From NCBI RefSeq assembly GCF_027213965.1, contig NZ_JAPWGX010000001.1, positions 868,001-932,000 of the forward strand: DNA of 64,000 nucleotides. Reading direction: 5' to 3'. A program made the translations under genes and the position numbers. The DNA comes from Maritalea porphyrae. GTDB taxonomy: Bacteria > Pseudomonadota > Alphaproteobacteria > Rhizobiales > Devosiaceae. Shown here one piece after another: positions 7,045 to 16,867 of the stretch. How positions within the stretch are numbered: position 1 is the first letter of the stretch; every line of letters begins with the position of its first letter. The notes below the pieces were generated by a model that saw nothing but the letters and a program-made list of their open reading frames with translations, made no database searches and was not told where the DNA came from.

Positions 7045-8490
7045 ATGGATTTTCGCCCTGTATTGATGATCATCGGTGCGCTTACAGCCACATTGGGTTG
7101 CACGATGTTCTTGCCCGCGATCGCCGACGCACTGGTGGGCAATCCGGATTGGATCGTTTTTGTGACCACCGGGCTTATGACAACCCTTTTGGGCGCGGGC
7201 ACGTGGGCGGCAACAGTTGGAAAAGATCAAACCCTAAATATTCGGCAGGCCTTTTTGATGACGGCCTTGGTGTGGGTGGTGCTTGCTTTTTTTGGGGCTC
7301 TCCCCTTTTTCATGGCGGATCAAGGGCTTAGCTATACCGACTCATTCTTTGAGGCCCTATCTGGCCTAACCACGACCGGTTCGACCGTTATAACCGGCCT
7401 TGATAATATGCCGCCCGGCATTTTGTTGTGGCGCGGTCTGTTACAGTGGTTCGGCGGCCTTGGGATTATTGTGATGGCAATCGCTGTGCTGCCCATGCTG
7501 CAAATTGGTGGCATGCAGATGTTTCGCGTTGAAGCATTTGATGCGTCTGACAAAATATTACCGCGTGCCGCCCAAATCGCGGGTAGCATGACCACGGTCT
7601 ATATGCTTTTGACTTTAATATGTGCCATTAGCTATTGGGCTGCGGGCATGCCGCTATTTGATGCGCTTGTGCATTCAATGACAACGGTTGCAACAGGTGG
7701 CTTGTCGACCAGAGATGGTTCAATCAGTTCCTACGAGAGCGTTGCGATCGACTATATTGCGATCACCTTCATGATATTGGGGGCGCTACCTTTTTTGCTT
7801 TATGTGCGGTTTTTGCAAGGGGATCGCAAAAGCCTATTTGGCGATTCACAGGTGCGCGCGTTTTTGGCAACGCTTGGTGTTTTCGCGTTTGCTGCGGTGA
7901 TCATTCAATATGTTGAGGATATCGGGCGCGGCGAAGAAGCATTTCGCCATGCGCTTTTTTCGGTGACCTCTGTGATGACAGGGACCGGATATGCTACGGC
8001 CGATTACGGCAGCTGGGGCCATGAAGCGGCAACCCTGTTCTTTATTTTGACCTTCATTGGAGGATGTGCTGGTTCCACATCCTGCGGCATCAAAGTCTTC
8101 CGGTTCCAAGTGCTGTTTTTAGACTTGAAGCAACATATTCGCGAAATTCTGTATCCCTCGGGCGTGTTTGTGAAGCGCTATAATGGCGCCATTTTAACCG
8201 ACGATGTGTCCGCCTCAGTGATGAGCTTTGTGTTTCTATATATTGCATCATTCATGGTGTTGGCCCTGCTGCTAAGCCTAACCGGTTTGGATGCGCTTAC
8301 CGCCTTTTCAGGCGCAGCAACAGCCATCTCCAATGTTGGGCCGGGATTGGGCGAAATTATAGGCCCTTCTGGAAACTTCGCTCCATTGCCAGACATCTCT
8401 AAATGGCTACTTGCAGCGGGCATGATTATCGGACGCCTTGAAATCTTTACCGTGATCGTCTTGTTCCTGCCCCGCTTCTGGCGGAATTAG
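7045..8490 (+). CDS. trkH: TrkH family potassium uptake protein
   Basis: A 481-residue membrane protein with the four pore-loop repeats of the Trk/Ktr/HKT superfamily. Selectivity-filter-like segments are visible: LTTTGSTVI (near residue 110), TVATGGLSTRDG (near 215), VMTGTGYATADYGSWG (near 310) and ISNVGPGLGEIIGPSG (near 430), each with the conserved glycine. It should form the K+-translocating subunit that works with a cytoplasmic NAD-binding TrkA protein; trkA is not in this window. It stands alone and converges on the RND pump gene. Confidence 0.93.
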   Translation: MDFRPVLMIIGALTATLGCTMFLPAIADALVGNPDWIVFVTTGLMTTLLGAGTWAATVGKDQTLNIRQAFLMTALVWVVLAFFGALPFFMADQGLSYTDSFFEALSGLTTTGSTVITGLDNMPPGILLWRGLLQWFGGLGIIVMAIAVLPMLQIGGMQMFRVEAFDASDKILPRAAQIAGSMTTVYMLLTLICAISYWAAGMPLFDALVHSMTTVATGGLSTRDGSISSYESVAIDYIAITFMILGALPFLLYVRFLQGDRKSLFGDSQVRAFLATLGVFAFAAVIIQYVEDIGRGEEAFRHALFSVTSVMTGTGYATADYGSWGHEAATLFFILTFIGGCAGSTSCGIKVFRFQVLFLDLKQHIREILYPSGVFVKRYNGAILTDDVSASVMSFVFLYIASFMVLALLLSLTGLDALTAFSGAATAISNVGPGLGEIIGPSGNFAPLPDISKWLLAAGMIIGRLEIFTVIVLFLPRFWRN

Positions 8491-8546
8491 ACTGGTAAGT
8501 GATCAGATGCCAACGGTTTAACGGCTTTAGCGATTTCCAAAATGCC

Positions 8547-11500
8547 CTACCCCTCTAAATCCGGTCCACGTGGAACCGTGTGATGATCGCCGCGCAGAAG
8601 ACCGCGGAAACTTGGGGCGCCTTTGCGGAGGAAAAGCCAGCCAAAGAAAGCGCCAATATCTGCCCCTATGCCAATAAAGGCGGGCACAAGGAACAAGACT
8701 AAGGTTGTGGCCAAACCCAAGCCAAACACAATGGTGATCGCCATTGGGATCAAGAACTGGGCTTGCAGGCTGGTTTCGAACAACAGTGGGGTAAGGCCGC
8801 CAATGGTGGTGAGTGAGGTCAATAGCACGGCGCGCAATCGATCTCGCGCTGCACCGGTTGCGGCTTTTTCTAAACTGTCGCCTTCTTGCACGCGTTCCTG
8901 CAAGCGCGAAACAAAAACAATGGAGTCGTTCACCAAAATACCGGCCAATCCCAATAGGCCCATCATGGAAATAATGGTGAGATTATAGCCCATAATATAG
9001 TGGCCCCAGATCGCACCAACTATGCCGAACGGGATGATGAGCATGACAGCCAATGGGGCGAAATAAGATGCAAATATCCAAGAAATTATCACATACATTA
9101 TGCCCAAGGCGATAAACCCGCCCAGCTGCAAATCGCCAAAGGCTGCGCCTTGCTCGGCTTGGGTACCGCCAAAGCTATATTGCACACCATGTTTGGCGGC
9201 GATTGTTGCCATGTGATCGGCCTCGAGACGTTCCAAAATCTCTGCGCCTTGAACAATTGAAGTGTCGGTATCCGCGCGAACGCTGACGGTTGTTTTGCCT
9301 TCTTCGCGGTTGATGCGGTTAAAGCCCTGGCGATCGCTAAAGCTAACGACTTCTGCAAGGGGCACAAAATTGCCTGCACCCGATTTAACCCATAGGTCAC
9401 GCAGCGCCGCAGAACCAACAGCATCGGATACTTGTTCAACGCGGATGGATATTTCTTCCTCTTCTTCTGCGACACGTCGGGCCAAATTGCCTTCAAATGT
9501 ATCGCGAATTTGCGAGCCCAGACTGTCCAGCGAGAATCCGAGGGCGCGACCGCGCGGGGTGAGTTCAAGCACCAATTCTGGCTTGCCGTAACTCAGCGTG
9601 TCTGTGATGGCTTGCACCCCTTCAAAGCCTTCTAAGATGGCTTGAAGTTCCTCTGAGGCGGCTTTTAGCGCCGTTGTTTCCGCGCCAAAAAACTGAACGT
9701 CGATCGCACGGCCCGGAGGGCCACCACGCGGTTCACGCACGGACAATCGATCAACCCCGGCAATGGTGGGCACATTTTCGCGAATAGCGCGGCCGATTTG
9801 ATTGGTGCGAATTGAGCGCACTTCGGCTGGGGTCAGGAAAATCGAAAGGTTGGCACGCCCGTTCTCCATATCAAGAGAGGCAAAGGTGGTGACAATCAGC
9901 TTTTCACCTTCTGGTGTCAGATCCGCTTCTACCGTTTGAACCGCAGCGTTCAATTTGTCGATGAGGCCGTACATTTCCTCTTGCGGCACACCGGGTTGGA
10001 AAATCGCGGTTACATTAACTGTTTCACCCTCTACCGATGGAAAAAACTCAAAACCCAGTTTGCCAGCAGGGATAAGCGCCCCACCCACGATGGCGAGTGC
10101 AAAAGCGGCGGCTACTGTGGCATATCGCCAGCGATAAGTAAGGTCGGCAAGGAAACCGAATATTTTGTCTTTGAAAAGCTCAAACCCGGCATCAAAATTG
10201 GCGCGGAACCAACCGGGTGGTTTACGCTCACGCGGCAAGGCGTGAGACAAGTGACCGGGCAGAACCAAAAAACACTCAATGAGTGAGGCAATCAAAACAG
10301 CGATTACCACCATGGGCAGTGCGGACAATATTTGTCCGATGACGTCGCCCAACAAAAGGATTGGCCCAAAAGCGGCCATTGTGGTCAATGACGCGGCGAT
10401 GACGGGCGCGGCCATGCGCCCAGCCCCAGCGATGGCGGCATCCTGGCGACTATCGCCCATGGCGTAGCGGGTGGCGGTATGTTCGCCCACCACAATCGCA
10501 TCATCCACAATAATCCCCAGGGTCAGCAACAGTGCAAACATCGAGATCATATTGATCGTTTGGCCGGTGAAATACATGACTCCAAGCGTTGCAAGAATGG
10601 ACACGGGAATGCCAACTGCCACCCAGAATGCGATGCGCCAATCAAGAAAAATAAAGAGAATGCCAAGCACCAAAATCAAACCATATAGGCCGTTGTTGAC
10701 CAATAGGCTCAGCCGGTCTTCGACCAATTCGGCAGCGGCATTGAACACCTCGATTTGCAATGATTGTGGCAATTCCTCTTTGATCTTTTCGAGGTAATTG
10801 TTCATCTTTTCAAAGCTCTCGATCGTATCGGCAGTGGCGGATCGAGAAACGGACAATTGAATGGCTTGTTGACCGCGCATATAGCCAACCGATTGATCTT
10901 GGTCGTACCCATCTTCAATTAGGGCCACGTCGCCAAGCAATAGTTTTTCACCATTTGCTGAGGTGCGGATTTCCATGCTCGCCAATTCGGTTGCATTGAC
11001 GTCTTTGGCGATCGCACGAATTTGCGCTTCTAGATCCCCGTCCAGAGAACCCGAAGGTTTATCGGCTGTGTTTGACGAAATAATGCGCGACAGATCTGCG
11101 GTGGTGAGCCCTAACTGGCGCAATTTTGCGTCGTCGACGAGCACACGAATTTCGCGGGCGCGGTAACCGGTGAAAGTTACACGATCAACGCCCGCGTCCA
11201 GCAAGCCATCGCGGATATCGCGAGCATATTGGCGCAAGGTCGATTCTGGAAACGGGCCGGAAATACCAATGTCCGCAATGGGATCGAAGAACTTTGGACG
11301 GTCAATTTCTGGCTTATCCGCATCTTCTGGTAGGTTTGTGATCGCTGCAACTGCTTCTTCGGCCTGCGCTTCGGCAGAGCGCATATCTGTGTTGCGTTCA
11401 TACTCTAGAGTAATCGAGCCACGGCCCTCACGGGCGGTGGATGACATGGATTTCACCCCATCCAAAAAGCGGACGGTGGGTTCCACCACTTGCAACAGGT

Positions 11501-11702
11501 TTTTGCGAATATCGTCAGCACTCGCACCTGACCACGTCATGGAGATATTGATTACGCCAACTTCAAGCGAGGGAAAAAATTGACGGTTAAGCTTGGACAT
11601 GCCCCACACGCCAAACAAAATTAGCAATACCATCAAAAGATTGGCGGCATTTTTGTGGCGAACGAAGATCTCAAGCAGGCTTTTGGCGCGTGGGTTTTGC
11701 AT
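8547..11702 (-). CDS. RND efflux pump, inner-membrane permease (AcrB/HAE1 family)
   Basis: A 1051-residue protein, the normal size for the hydrophobe/amphiphile RND exporters. It has an N-terminal helix, two large periplasmic loops and twelve membrane helices. The proton-relay aspartates are in LGIIVDDAIVVGEH (near residue 395-408), and the second-half counterpart LAGILVNDSIVFVSRL lies near residue 925. It pairs with the adaptor gene directly upstream (1 base apart), so the two are cotranscribed. No outer-membrane channel gene is adjacent. The substrate is not predictable; the sequence leans toward the MdtBC/AcrB side rather than the heavy-metal (CusA) side. Confidence 0.93.
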   Translation of the reverse strand: MQNPRAKSLLEIFVRHKNAANLLMVLLILFGVWGMSKLNRQFFPSLEVGVINISMTWSGASADDIRKNLLQVVEPTVRFLDGVKSMSSTAREGRGSITLEYERNTDMRSAEAQAEEAVAAITNLPEDADKPEIDRPKFFDPIADIGISGPFPESTLRQYARDIRDGLLDAGVDRVTFTGYRAREIRVLVDDAKLRQLGLTTADLSRIISSNTADKPSGSLDGDLEAQIRAIAKDVNATELASMEIRTSANGEKLLLGDVALIEDGYDQDQSVGYMRGQQAIQLSVSRSATADTIESFEKMNNYLEKIKEELPQSLQIEVFNAAAELVEDRLSLLVNNGLYGLILVLGILFIFLDWRIAFWVAVGIPVSILATLGVMYFTGQTINMISMFALLLTLGIIVDDAIVVGEHTATRYAMGDSRQDAAIAGAGRMAAPVIAASLTTMAAFGPILLLGDVIGQILSALPMVVIAVLIASLIECFLVLPGHLSHALPRERKPPGWFRANFDAGFELFKDKIFGFLADLTYRWRYATVAAAFALAIVGGALIPAGKLGFEFFPSVEGETVNVTAIFQPGVPQEEMYGLIDKLNAAVQTVEADLTPEGEKLIVTTFASLDMENGRANLSIFLTPAEVRSIRTNQIGRAIRENVPTIAGVDRLSVREPRGGPPGRAIDVQFFGAETTALKAASEELQAILEGFEGVQAITDTLSYGKPELVLELTPRGRALGFSLDSLGSQIRDTFEGNLARRVAEEEEEISIRVEQVSDAVGSAALRDLWVKSGAGNFVPLAEVVSFSDRQGFNRINREEGKTTVSVRADTDTSIVQGAEILERLEADHMATIAAKHGVQYSFGGTQAEQGAAFGDLQLGGFIALGIMYVIISWIFASYFAPLAVMLIIPFGIVGAIWGHYIMGYNLTIISMMGLLGLAGILVNDSIVFVSRLQERVQEGDSLEKAATGAARDRLRAVLLTSLTTIGGLTPLLFETSLQAQFLIPMAITIVFGLGLATTLVLFLVPAFIGIGADIGAFFGWLFLRKGAPSFRGLLRGDHHTVPRGPDLEG

Positions 11703-11703
11703 C

Positions 11704-13218
11704 TTAGTTGCTCGAATCTGTGGTTATGCCACCCGCTTCACCATTTCCTTGGCGGCGGTTGGGACGATTTGGATTGCCTTGCCCTTGTGGACGCTGGCCT
11801 TGGCCGGGCTGCGCACCTTCTGGGCGCCCTTCAGCGTTCTGACCCTGTCCATTATCGCCTTGTTGGCGCTGCCCAGCATTTGGCCGCGTGAACGGACTTG
11901 GAGCGGGTTCACCCTCGTTGACAATGGCAACCCCTTCCCCCGCTTGGGCAATGCGGGTGGTAATGATTGGCGTATCGGGGCGAATGCGCCCGGCAACCAG
12001 CAGATGCGCCCCATCGCGGGCCACGATTTCAACGTCCCGCCGAGACATACGGTCATCTATGGCGACATAGACATATGAATTGTCATAAATTGCGGCCTCT
12101 GGGATGCGCAAGACGCGATCATAAGACAAGCCGGGCACAAGGATTTTAACGAATGTGCCTGGCCGCAATGTTCTGTTGTTATCACCTTCAATTTGAGCAA
12201 AAACTTCAACGCCGCCTTTGGTGGCATCTACTTGAGCGCCAACGCGGGTAATTGTGGCTTGGGTCAGGATGGGTTCGGGTTCAACTTCCCACTCCACAGA
12301 GATCGTGCGGCCAATCAGTCCATCGGTTACCAATTGGCCATATTGCTGATCTGACATGGTGAAACCGACTTCTAGGGCAGACGCCTCATAGAGAGAAATC
12401 AGCACTTCATTGTTGGATACAACGCGGCCTTCATCAACATTCTTTGCGGTGATTATGCCGTTGAACGGCGCGTAAATCTTTGTGTCTTCTAGATTGCGCT
12501 GCGCGCGCTCTACTTGCCATTCAATACGTTCCAGCGAGGCCGTTTGTCGGTCCAGTTGGGCCTGTTGAACAACGATGTTGCTTTCGCGTTGAATAACGGC
12601 CTGCTGGCGTTGGGACACAAGCAACTCGCGGTCATCCAATGTTTTTTCGGTAATTGAGCCCGCCGCAAAAAGCGACTTAGCGCGTTCTAAGTCTCTAATC
12701 GACAAATCGTATTGGCTGCGCACAAAATCCAAGTTCGCCCCTTCAAGCGCCAAGCGTTCTTTGGCTTCGGCGATGGCAAATTTTGCTTCGGCGAGACTGG
12801 CCTCCGCTTCTGTTAGCGCACCGCGATAGGTAAAATCATCGATCGTGGCGAGCAATGTACCCTTGGCCACTTCGCCGCCCACAGCAAGGCCGGGTTCAAC
12901 TTGTAAGACTTTGCCTGCAACTGGGGATCGAATGTCTAAGCTGCTCGCTGCGAGCACTTCACCAAAGTAGGTTAGATTGGGTTGGTAATTTGCATATTGA
13001 GCGGGCTGTGATTGCACGGTGAATGTGCGCTCGCGTGGCTCTCGTTTTGGCGGCTCAGGGCGGTCCGCAATCATCATTTGGGCATAAAATCCCGCCCCGC
13101 CGAGAATTGCAATTGCGAGAATGATGCGAAATAGGACGCCAAAGATTGAGACACGGCGGCGCTTTGGGGGTGGTGCAACTTGGTCTGTTGCCTTGTCTTC
13201 ACTTGTTTTATGCAGCAT
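11704..13218 (-). CDS. RND efflux periplasmic adaptor (HlyD/MFP family)
   Basis: About 504 residues from ATG 13218; an upstream TTG at 13236 is an alternative. A membrane anchor at residues 25-45 (IILAIAILGGAGFYAQMMI) is followed by a lipoyl half-motif (SPVAGKVLQVEPGLAVGGEV), a long alpha-helical hairpin (about residues 135-230), the second lipoyl half (IYAPFNGIITAKNVDEGRVV) and beta-barrel domains. The C-terminal 70 residues are rich in Gly, Gln, Pro, Asn and Arg and look disordered, longer than usual. It links the RND permease, encoded 1 base downstream, to an outer-membrane channel. Confidence 0.92.
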   Translation of the reverse strand: MLHKTSEDKATDQVAPPPKRRRVSIFGVLFRIILAIAILGGAGFYAQMMIADRPEPPKREPRERTFTVQSQPAQYANYQPNLTYFGEVLAASSLDIRSPVAGKVLQVEPGLAVGGEVAKGTLLATIDDFTYRGALTEAEASLAEAKFAIAEAKERLALEGANLDFVRSQYDLSIRDLERAKSLFAAGSITEKTLDDRELLVSQRQQAVIQRESNIVVQQAQLDRQTASLERIEWQVERAQRNLEDTKIYAPFNGIITAKNVDEGRVVSNNEVLISLYEASALEVGFTMSDQQYGQLVTDGLIGRTISVEWEVEPEPILTQATITRVGAQVDATKGGVEVFAQIEGDNNRTLRPGTFVKILVPGLSYDRVLRIPEAAIYDNSYVYVAIDDRMSRRDVEIVARDGAHLLVAGRIRPDTPIITTRIAQAGEGVAIVNEGEPAPSPFTRPNAGQRQQGDNGQGQNAEGRPEGAQPGQGQRPQGQGNPNRPNRRQGNGEAGGITTDSSN

Positions 13219-13262
13219 GTGTACCGGCCCGTCCAATTTCCCAATTCCAATATTTGCAGATG

Positions 13263-13283
13263 GTAATCGCCGATGGTGATTAC
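13263..13283. promoter_or_regulatory. Palindrome before the efflux operon
   Basis: GTAATCGCC pairs with GGTGATTAC (one G-T pair) around GAT. It is 45 bases upstream of the adaptor start, which suits a repressor operator, but it is also 47 bases beyond the hslO stop and could be a transcript-end hairpin. No T-run is present on either side. Confidence 0.35.
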
Positions 13284-13329
13284 AACAAATGAAACTTTGG
13301 AAAGGTTACGGTCGAGCCGGTTGCTTGGA

Positions 13330-14331
13330 TCAGTCTTCGTTTATGCCGAACATGTTCGGATTAAAGAAATATTGTGTTGAGCAGAACTCACAGGTGACTT
13401 CGATCTCATCGTCTTTAATCATGGAAACAATGTCGTCTTTAGAGAATTGGGACAACATCAATTCGATTTTGTCTGCATCACAGCCGCATTTTTCCACCAT
13501 GTCCATTGGCTCAAAAACGCGTACGCCTTGTTCGTGGAACAGGCGGAACAACAAGCGTTCTGAAGATAGATCAGGCTCCACCAGTTCAAGATCGTCAATG
13601 GTTTCAACCAAAGCACGCGCTTCAACCCAACTGTTTTCGTCTTCAAAGCTATCGTCAGATGTTTGAGGATTTTCGTGATCGCCATCGCCGGGCAAGTCCG
13701 GCATAGTGCGGCCACCATGTTCGGGCAAATGTTGCACCAAAACGCCGCCAGCCCGCCACTGAGGTTGCAGGTCGCCTTTGTTTTGCATTTGCGCAACGGC
13801 CAAACGCACCCGCGTTGGAATTTGCTCTGATTGCTGGAAGTAGTTGTGCGCCACCGCTTCAAGGCCCGCACCATCCAAGGCCACAATGCCTTGGTAGCGC
13901 GACGTATGTTCACCCTGATCGATGGTCATGGCCAATGTGCCCTTGCCCAACAATTCGGCGGGGGCAAGTTTGCCCTGTTTGGCGGCTTCAGACAAAGCTT
14001 GCTCGTCAAAACGCGCATAGCCGCGAATGCCATTTGGGGTTTGTAGGTCCACAACGATCAGATTGACCGGACCATCGGTTTGGGTCTGCAGGATAAAGCG
14101 ACCTTCAAACTTCAGAGAAGAGCCAATCAATGAAGCCAGAACAACCGCTTCACCCAACACGCGCGCAACGGGTGTTGGGTAATTGTGGCGGCGCAATATC
14201 TGATCGATCGCTTCGCCAAGACGCACAGAACGCCCGCGAATGTCCAATGCCTCAACAGCAAATGGCAGCACCGTATCATCGCCACTTTCTGGGCGATCAA
14301 GGCCGACTGCCTTCATAAATTCTTCGCTCAT
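13330..14331 (-). CDS. hslO: Hsp33 redox-regulated chaperone
   Basis: A 333-residue protein of the Hsp33 family, a holdase switched on by oxidative unfolding. The C-terminal zinc switch is intact: CGC near residue 283 and CEFC near residue 317 give the four cysteines. The N-terminal core (YARFDEQALSEAAKQGKLAPAELLGKG) is typical. An acidic insert around residues 205-235 (DGDHENPQTSDDSFEDENSW) lies between the core and linker. Its ATG overlaps the argF stop by one base (TAATG), so it is translated from the arg operon; the same argD-argF-hslO order is familiar in Rhizobiales. Confidence 0.95.
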   Translation of the reverse strand: MSEEFMKAVGLDRPESGDDTVLPFAVEALDIRGRSVRLGEAIDQILRRHNYPTPVARVLGEAVVLASLIGSSLKFEGRFILQTQTDGPVNLIVVDLQTPNGIRGYARFDEQALSEAAKQGKLAPAELLGKGTLAMTIDQGEHTSRYQGIVALDGAGLEAVAHNYFQQSEQIPTRVRLAVAQMQNKGDLQPQWRAGGVLVQHLPEHGGRTMPDLPGDGDHENPQTSDDSFEDENSWVEARALVETIDDLELVEPDLSSERLLFRLFHEQGVRVFEPMDMVEKCGCDADKIELMLSQFSKDDIVSMIKDDEIEVTCEFCSTQYFFNPNMFGINED

Positions 14332-15260
14332 TAGAGCTCCTCAATTCCAAATACCCAAGCCAATACTGCTTTTTGCGCATGCAGACGGTTTTCTGCTTCG
14401 TCAAAAACAACTGACTGAGGGCCATCCATTACCCCTGAGGTGACTTCGTCACCACGGTGGGCGGGCAAACAATGCATAAACAAAGCATCTGGCTTTGCTT
14501 TTGCCATAAGTTCTTCGGTTACCCGATAGTCCGCAAGGTTTTCGCGGCGAATATTTGCATCCAAATCGCCCATCGATACCCAAGTATCTGTAATGACCAA
14601 ATCAACGTCTTTGATCGCTTCTGCTGGATCACGCAATACTTTGATGCGACCATTTGCATTGGCGATGTCTGCCTGCATGCCTTGATCAGGGCTATATTGT
14701 TCGGGACATGCAATATTCAAGGTGCAGCCCAAAATATCCGCCGCATGCACCCAAGAAGCGAGCACATTGTTGCTGTCGCCAAGCCATGCGATTTTGATGC
14801 CGTCAACGGGGCCACGGTGCTCTTCATACGTCATAATGTCCGCCATGATTTGGCACGGATGCGACATGCGTGTGAGACCATTGATGACGGGAATAGAACC
14901 TGCACTAGCAAGCTCTAACAAATCATCATGGTTGAGCAAGCGGATCATAATTGCATCCACATAGCGCGACATGACGCGAGCGGTGTCGGCGATGGTTTCG
15001 TCGCGCGACAATTGCATTTCTTGGCCGGTCAGCATCAAGGTCTGACCACCCAATTGGCGCATGCCCACATCAAAAGAAACGCGGGTGCGGGTGCTCTCGC
15101 GATCAAAAATCATCGCCAGGATTTTGCCCTTAAGCAAAGGGGTTTCTTCGCCTGCTTTGAGCTTAGTTTTAATCGCGGTGGCGAGATCTAGGATTTTACG
15201 AAGTTCTTCTTTTGAGAAGTCTTTGATATCTAGAAAATGTCTTACTGCTGTCGTTGTCAT
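14331..15260 (-). CDS. argF: Ornithine carbamoyltransferase
   Basis: Makes citrulline from ornithine and carbamoyl phosphate in arginine synthesis. The ATG at 15260 is preferred (GAGGAC upstream) and gives 309 residues; a TTG 18 bases earlier is unlikely. All signature motifs are present: STRTR near residue 55 and HPCQ near 133 for carbamoyl phosphate, and the [11 protein letters not shown] block near 267 with the catalytic cysteine. It sits between argD (upstream) and hslO (1-base overlap), forming an operon. Confidence 0.96.
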   Translation of the reverse strand: MTTTAVRHFLDIKDFSKEELRKILDLATAIKTKLKAGEETPLLKGKILAMIFDRESTRTRVSFDVGMRQLGGQTLMLTGQEMQLSRDETIADTARVMSRYVDAIMIRLLNHDDLLELASAGSIPVINGLTRMSHPCQIMADIMTYEEHRGPVDGIKIAWLGDSNNVLASWVHAADILGCTLNIACPEQYSPDQGMQADIANANGRIKVLRDPAEAIKDVDLVITDTWVSMGDLDANIRRENLADYRVTEELMAKAKPDALFMHCLPAHRGDEVTSGVMDGPQSVVFDEAENRLHAQKAVLAWVFGIEEL

Positions 15261-15311
15261 AACGACCGTCCTCTTCAATGAACTGAAACTTGAAACTGAA
15301 TTTTGGGGTAC

Positions 15312-16490
15312 TTATGCGGAAACGCTGGCCAAAGATTTAAGACCAGCGTCCAATCGTCGGACCGCCTCGTCAATTTCGTCTTTGGTGACGATGAGCGGTG
15401 GCAACATGCGCACAACATTGTCGCCTGCCCCAACACTCAATAGCTTGGCGTTACGCAATGCAGCTACAACGTCGCCAACAGGCGGCGCAACCTTGATGCC
15501 AACCATGAGACCCTTTGCGCGAATTTCGACGATCAAATCTGGGTACTTTTGCGCCAGTTGCTGCAAATTCCAGGCCAGATATTTGCCCATTTCTTGCACA
15601 TGATCCAGAAAGCCTTCTTCGGACACTCGATCCAAAACAGCATTGCCGACTGTACATGCCAGTGGGTTGCCGCCATAGGTAGAGCCATGGGTGCCCGGCA
15701 CCATTGCATTGCCCACCTTTTCGGTGGCCAAACATGCGCCAAGTGGAAAACCACCGCCGATGCCTTTGGCCAAAGCCATAATGTCTGGCTCAATATCTGC
15801 CCATTCATAGGCAAACATTTTGCCCGTGCGGCCATAACCGCACTGGATTTCGTCCAAAATCAGCAAAAGACCGTGCTCATCACAAAGCGCACGCACTTCA
15901 CGCAAAAAATCTGCGTCCAGAATATTGATACCGCTTTCGCCTTGGATTGGCTCAAACAAGATGGCAGCACTATTTGGGGTGATTGCCTTTTTGAGCGCTT
16001 CCAAATCGCCGCGTGGCACTTGCACAAAGCCACCCGCTTTAGGGCCAAAGCCTTCAAGGTAGGTAGGGTTACCCCCAGCGGCGATGGTGCCCAATGTCCG
16101 GCCGTGAAATGCACCTTCCATGGTGATGATCTCAAACCGGTCCGGCTCGCCTTTGTCATAAAAATAACGACGCGCCGTTTTCATGGCGCATTCAACAGCT
16201 TCAGCGCCTGAATTGGTGAAAAACACCATATCGGCAAAGCTGATATCTACGAGGCGTTGCGCCAGTTTTTCTTGTTCTGGAATGGTGAAAACATTGCCCA
16301 CATGCCATAGCTTTTCGGCCTGATTTTTGATGGCATTGACCACGTGCGGGTCTGCGTGCCCCACTACATTAACGGCGATGCCGCCCGCAAAATCGAAATA
16401 CTCGTCGCCAGTTGTTGAGAATAGTCGGACGCCCTCGCCCCTTTCAAAGGCGATTTCAGATCGGGCATAATTCCTATATAAAGCCGACAT
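15312..16490 (-). CDS. argD: Acetylornithine aminotransferase
   Basis: A class III PLP aminotransferase of 392 residues that converts N-acetylglutamate semialdehyde to N-acetylornithine; homologues often also serve as succinyldiaminopimelate aminotransferase. The PLP lysine is Lys242 in LAKGIGGGFPLG, the ring-nitrogen aspartate is in LILDEIQCGYGRTG (210-223), and the PLP phosphate loop is FTNSGAEAVE (91-100). It is the first gene of the argD-argF-hslO operon. Confidence 0.95.
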   Translation of the reverse strand: MSALYRNYARSEIAFERGEGVRLFSTTGDEYFDFAGGIAVNVVGHADPHVVNAIKNQAEKLWHVGNVFTIPEQEKLAQRLVDISFADMVFFTNSGAEAVECAMKTARRYFYDKGEPDRFEIITMEGAFHGRTLGTIAAGGNPTYLEGFGPKAGGFVQVPRGDLEALKKAITPNSAAILFEPIQGESGINILDADFLREVRALCDEHGLLLILDEIQCGYGRTGKMFAYEWADIEPDIMALAKGIGGGFPLGACLATEKVGNAMVPGTHGSTYGGNPLACTVGNAVLDRVSEEGFLDHVQEMGKYLAWNLQQLAQKYPDLIVEIRAKGLMVGIKVAPPVGDVVAALRNAKLLSVGAGDNVVRMLPPLIVTKDEIDEAVRRLDAGLKSLASVSA

Positions 16491-16640
16491 TTTTCTTTCC
16501 TATTGGACCGTGCACCCTTTTTGGTGCGCCACGAGTTATACATATTGTGAAACAAGAAGACGTGCCCGTTGATCACGATGCACGCCTTATTGGTGTTGTT
16601 TATGCCTTTTGTTGGGGCGATTTGTCAATCTGACAAGCCA

Positions 16641-16662
16641 TTGGTCACGTCTTGGTGACCAA
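16641..16662. promoter_or_regulatory. Perfect 8-bp-arm inverted repeat between argD and gcrA
   Basis: TTGGTCAC (16641-16648) and GTGACCAA (16655-16662) are exact reverse complements around 6 bases. It lies about 150 bases upstream of the argD start and 205 bases upstream of gcrA, in the shared divergent control region. It looks like a regulator-binding site; the regulator is unknown. Confidence 0.4.
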
Positions 16663-16717
16663 TCGGCAAAAAATTATCAATTTTTTAAGAGGATAAGTTT
16701 GTCTGCCCCTTGTCTTT

Positions 16718-16767
16718 GATTCAGCCGATCCGGTAAAGTGGCGAAAGTAGGGGCACGACATGTCGTG
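16718..16767. promoter_or_regulatory. gcrA upstream region: GANTC site and 14-bp palindrome
   Basis: A CcrM methylation site, GATTC, lies at 16718-16722. The perfect palindrome CACGACATGTCGTG is at 16754-16767, about 100 bases before the gcrA start. In Caulobacter, gcrA transcription depends on CtrA, DnaA and promoter methylation state (established there); the sites here are seen, and their use is inferred. Confidence 0.4.
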
Positions 16768-16867
16768 TGGCGGACCTACAAAATATACGATGGATGGTAT
16801 TGTTGCCAAATTCTCTTTTTTGGCAGGGTATCGGTTTGCATCTTGGCCCTATTTGCGGAGGATCTTC

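Noticed and set aside
16760-16867. Longer start for gcrA
   Set aside because: GcrA proteins begin at MxWTDERV; ATG 16868 has GGAGGA upstream and the longer form would translate the promoter palindrome.
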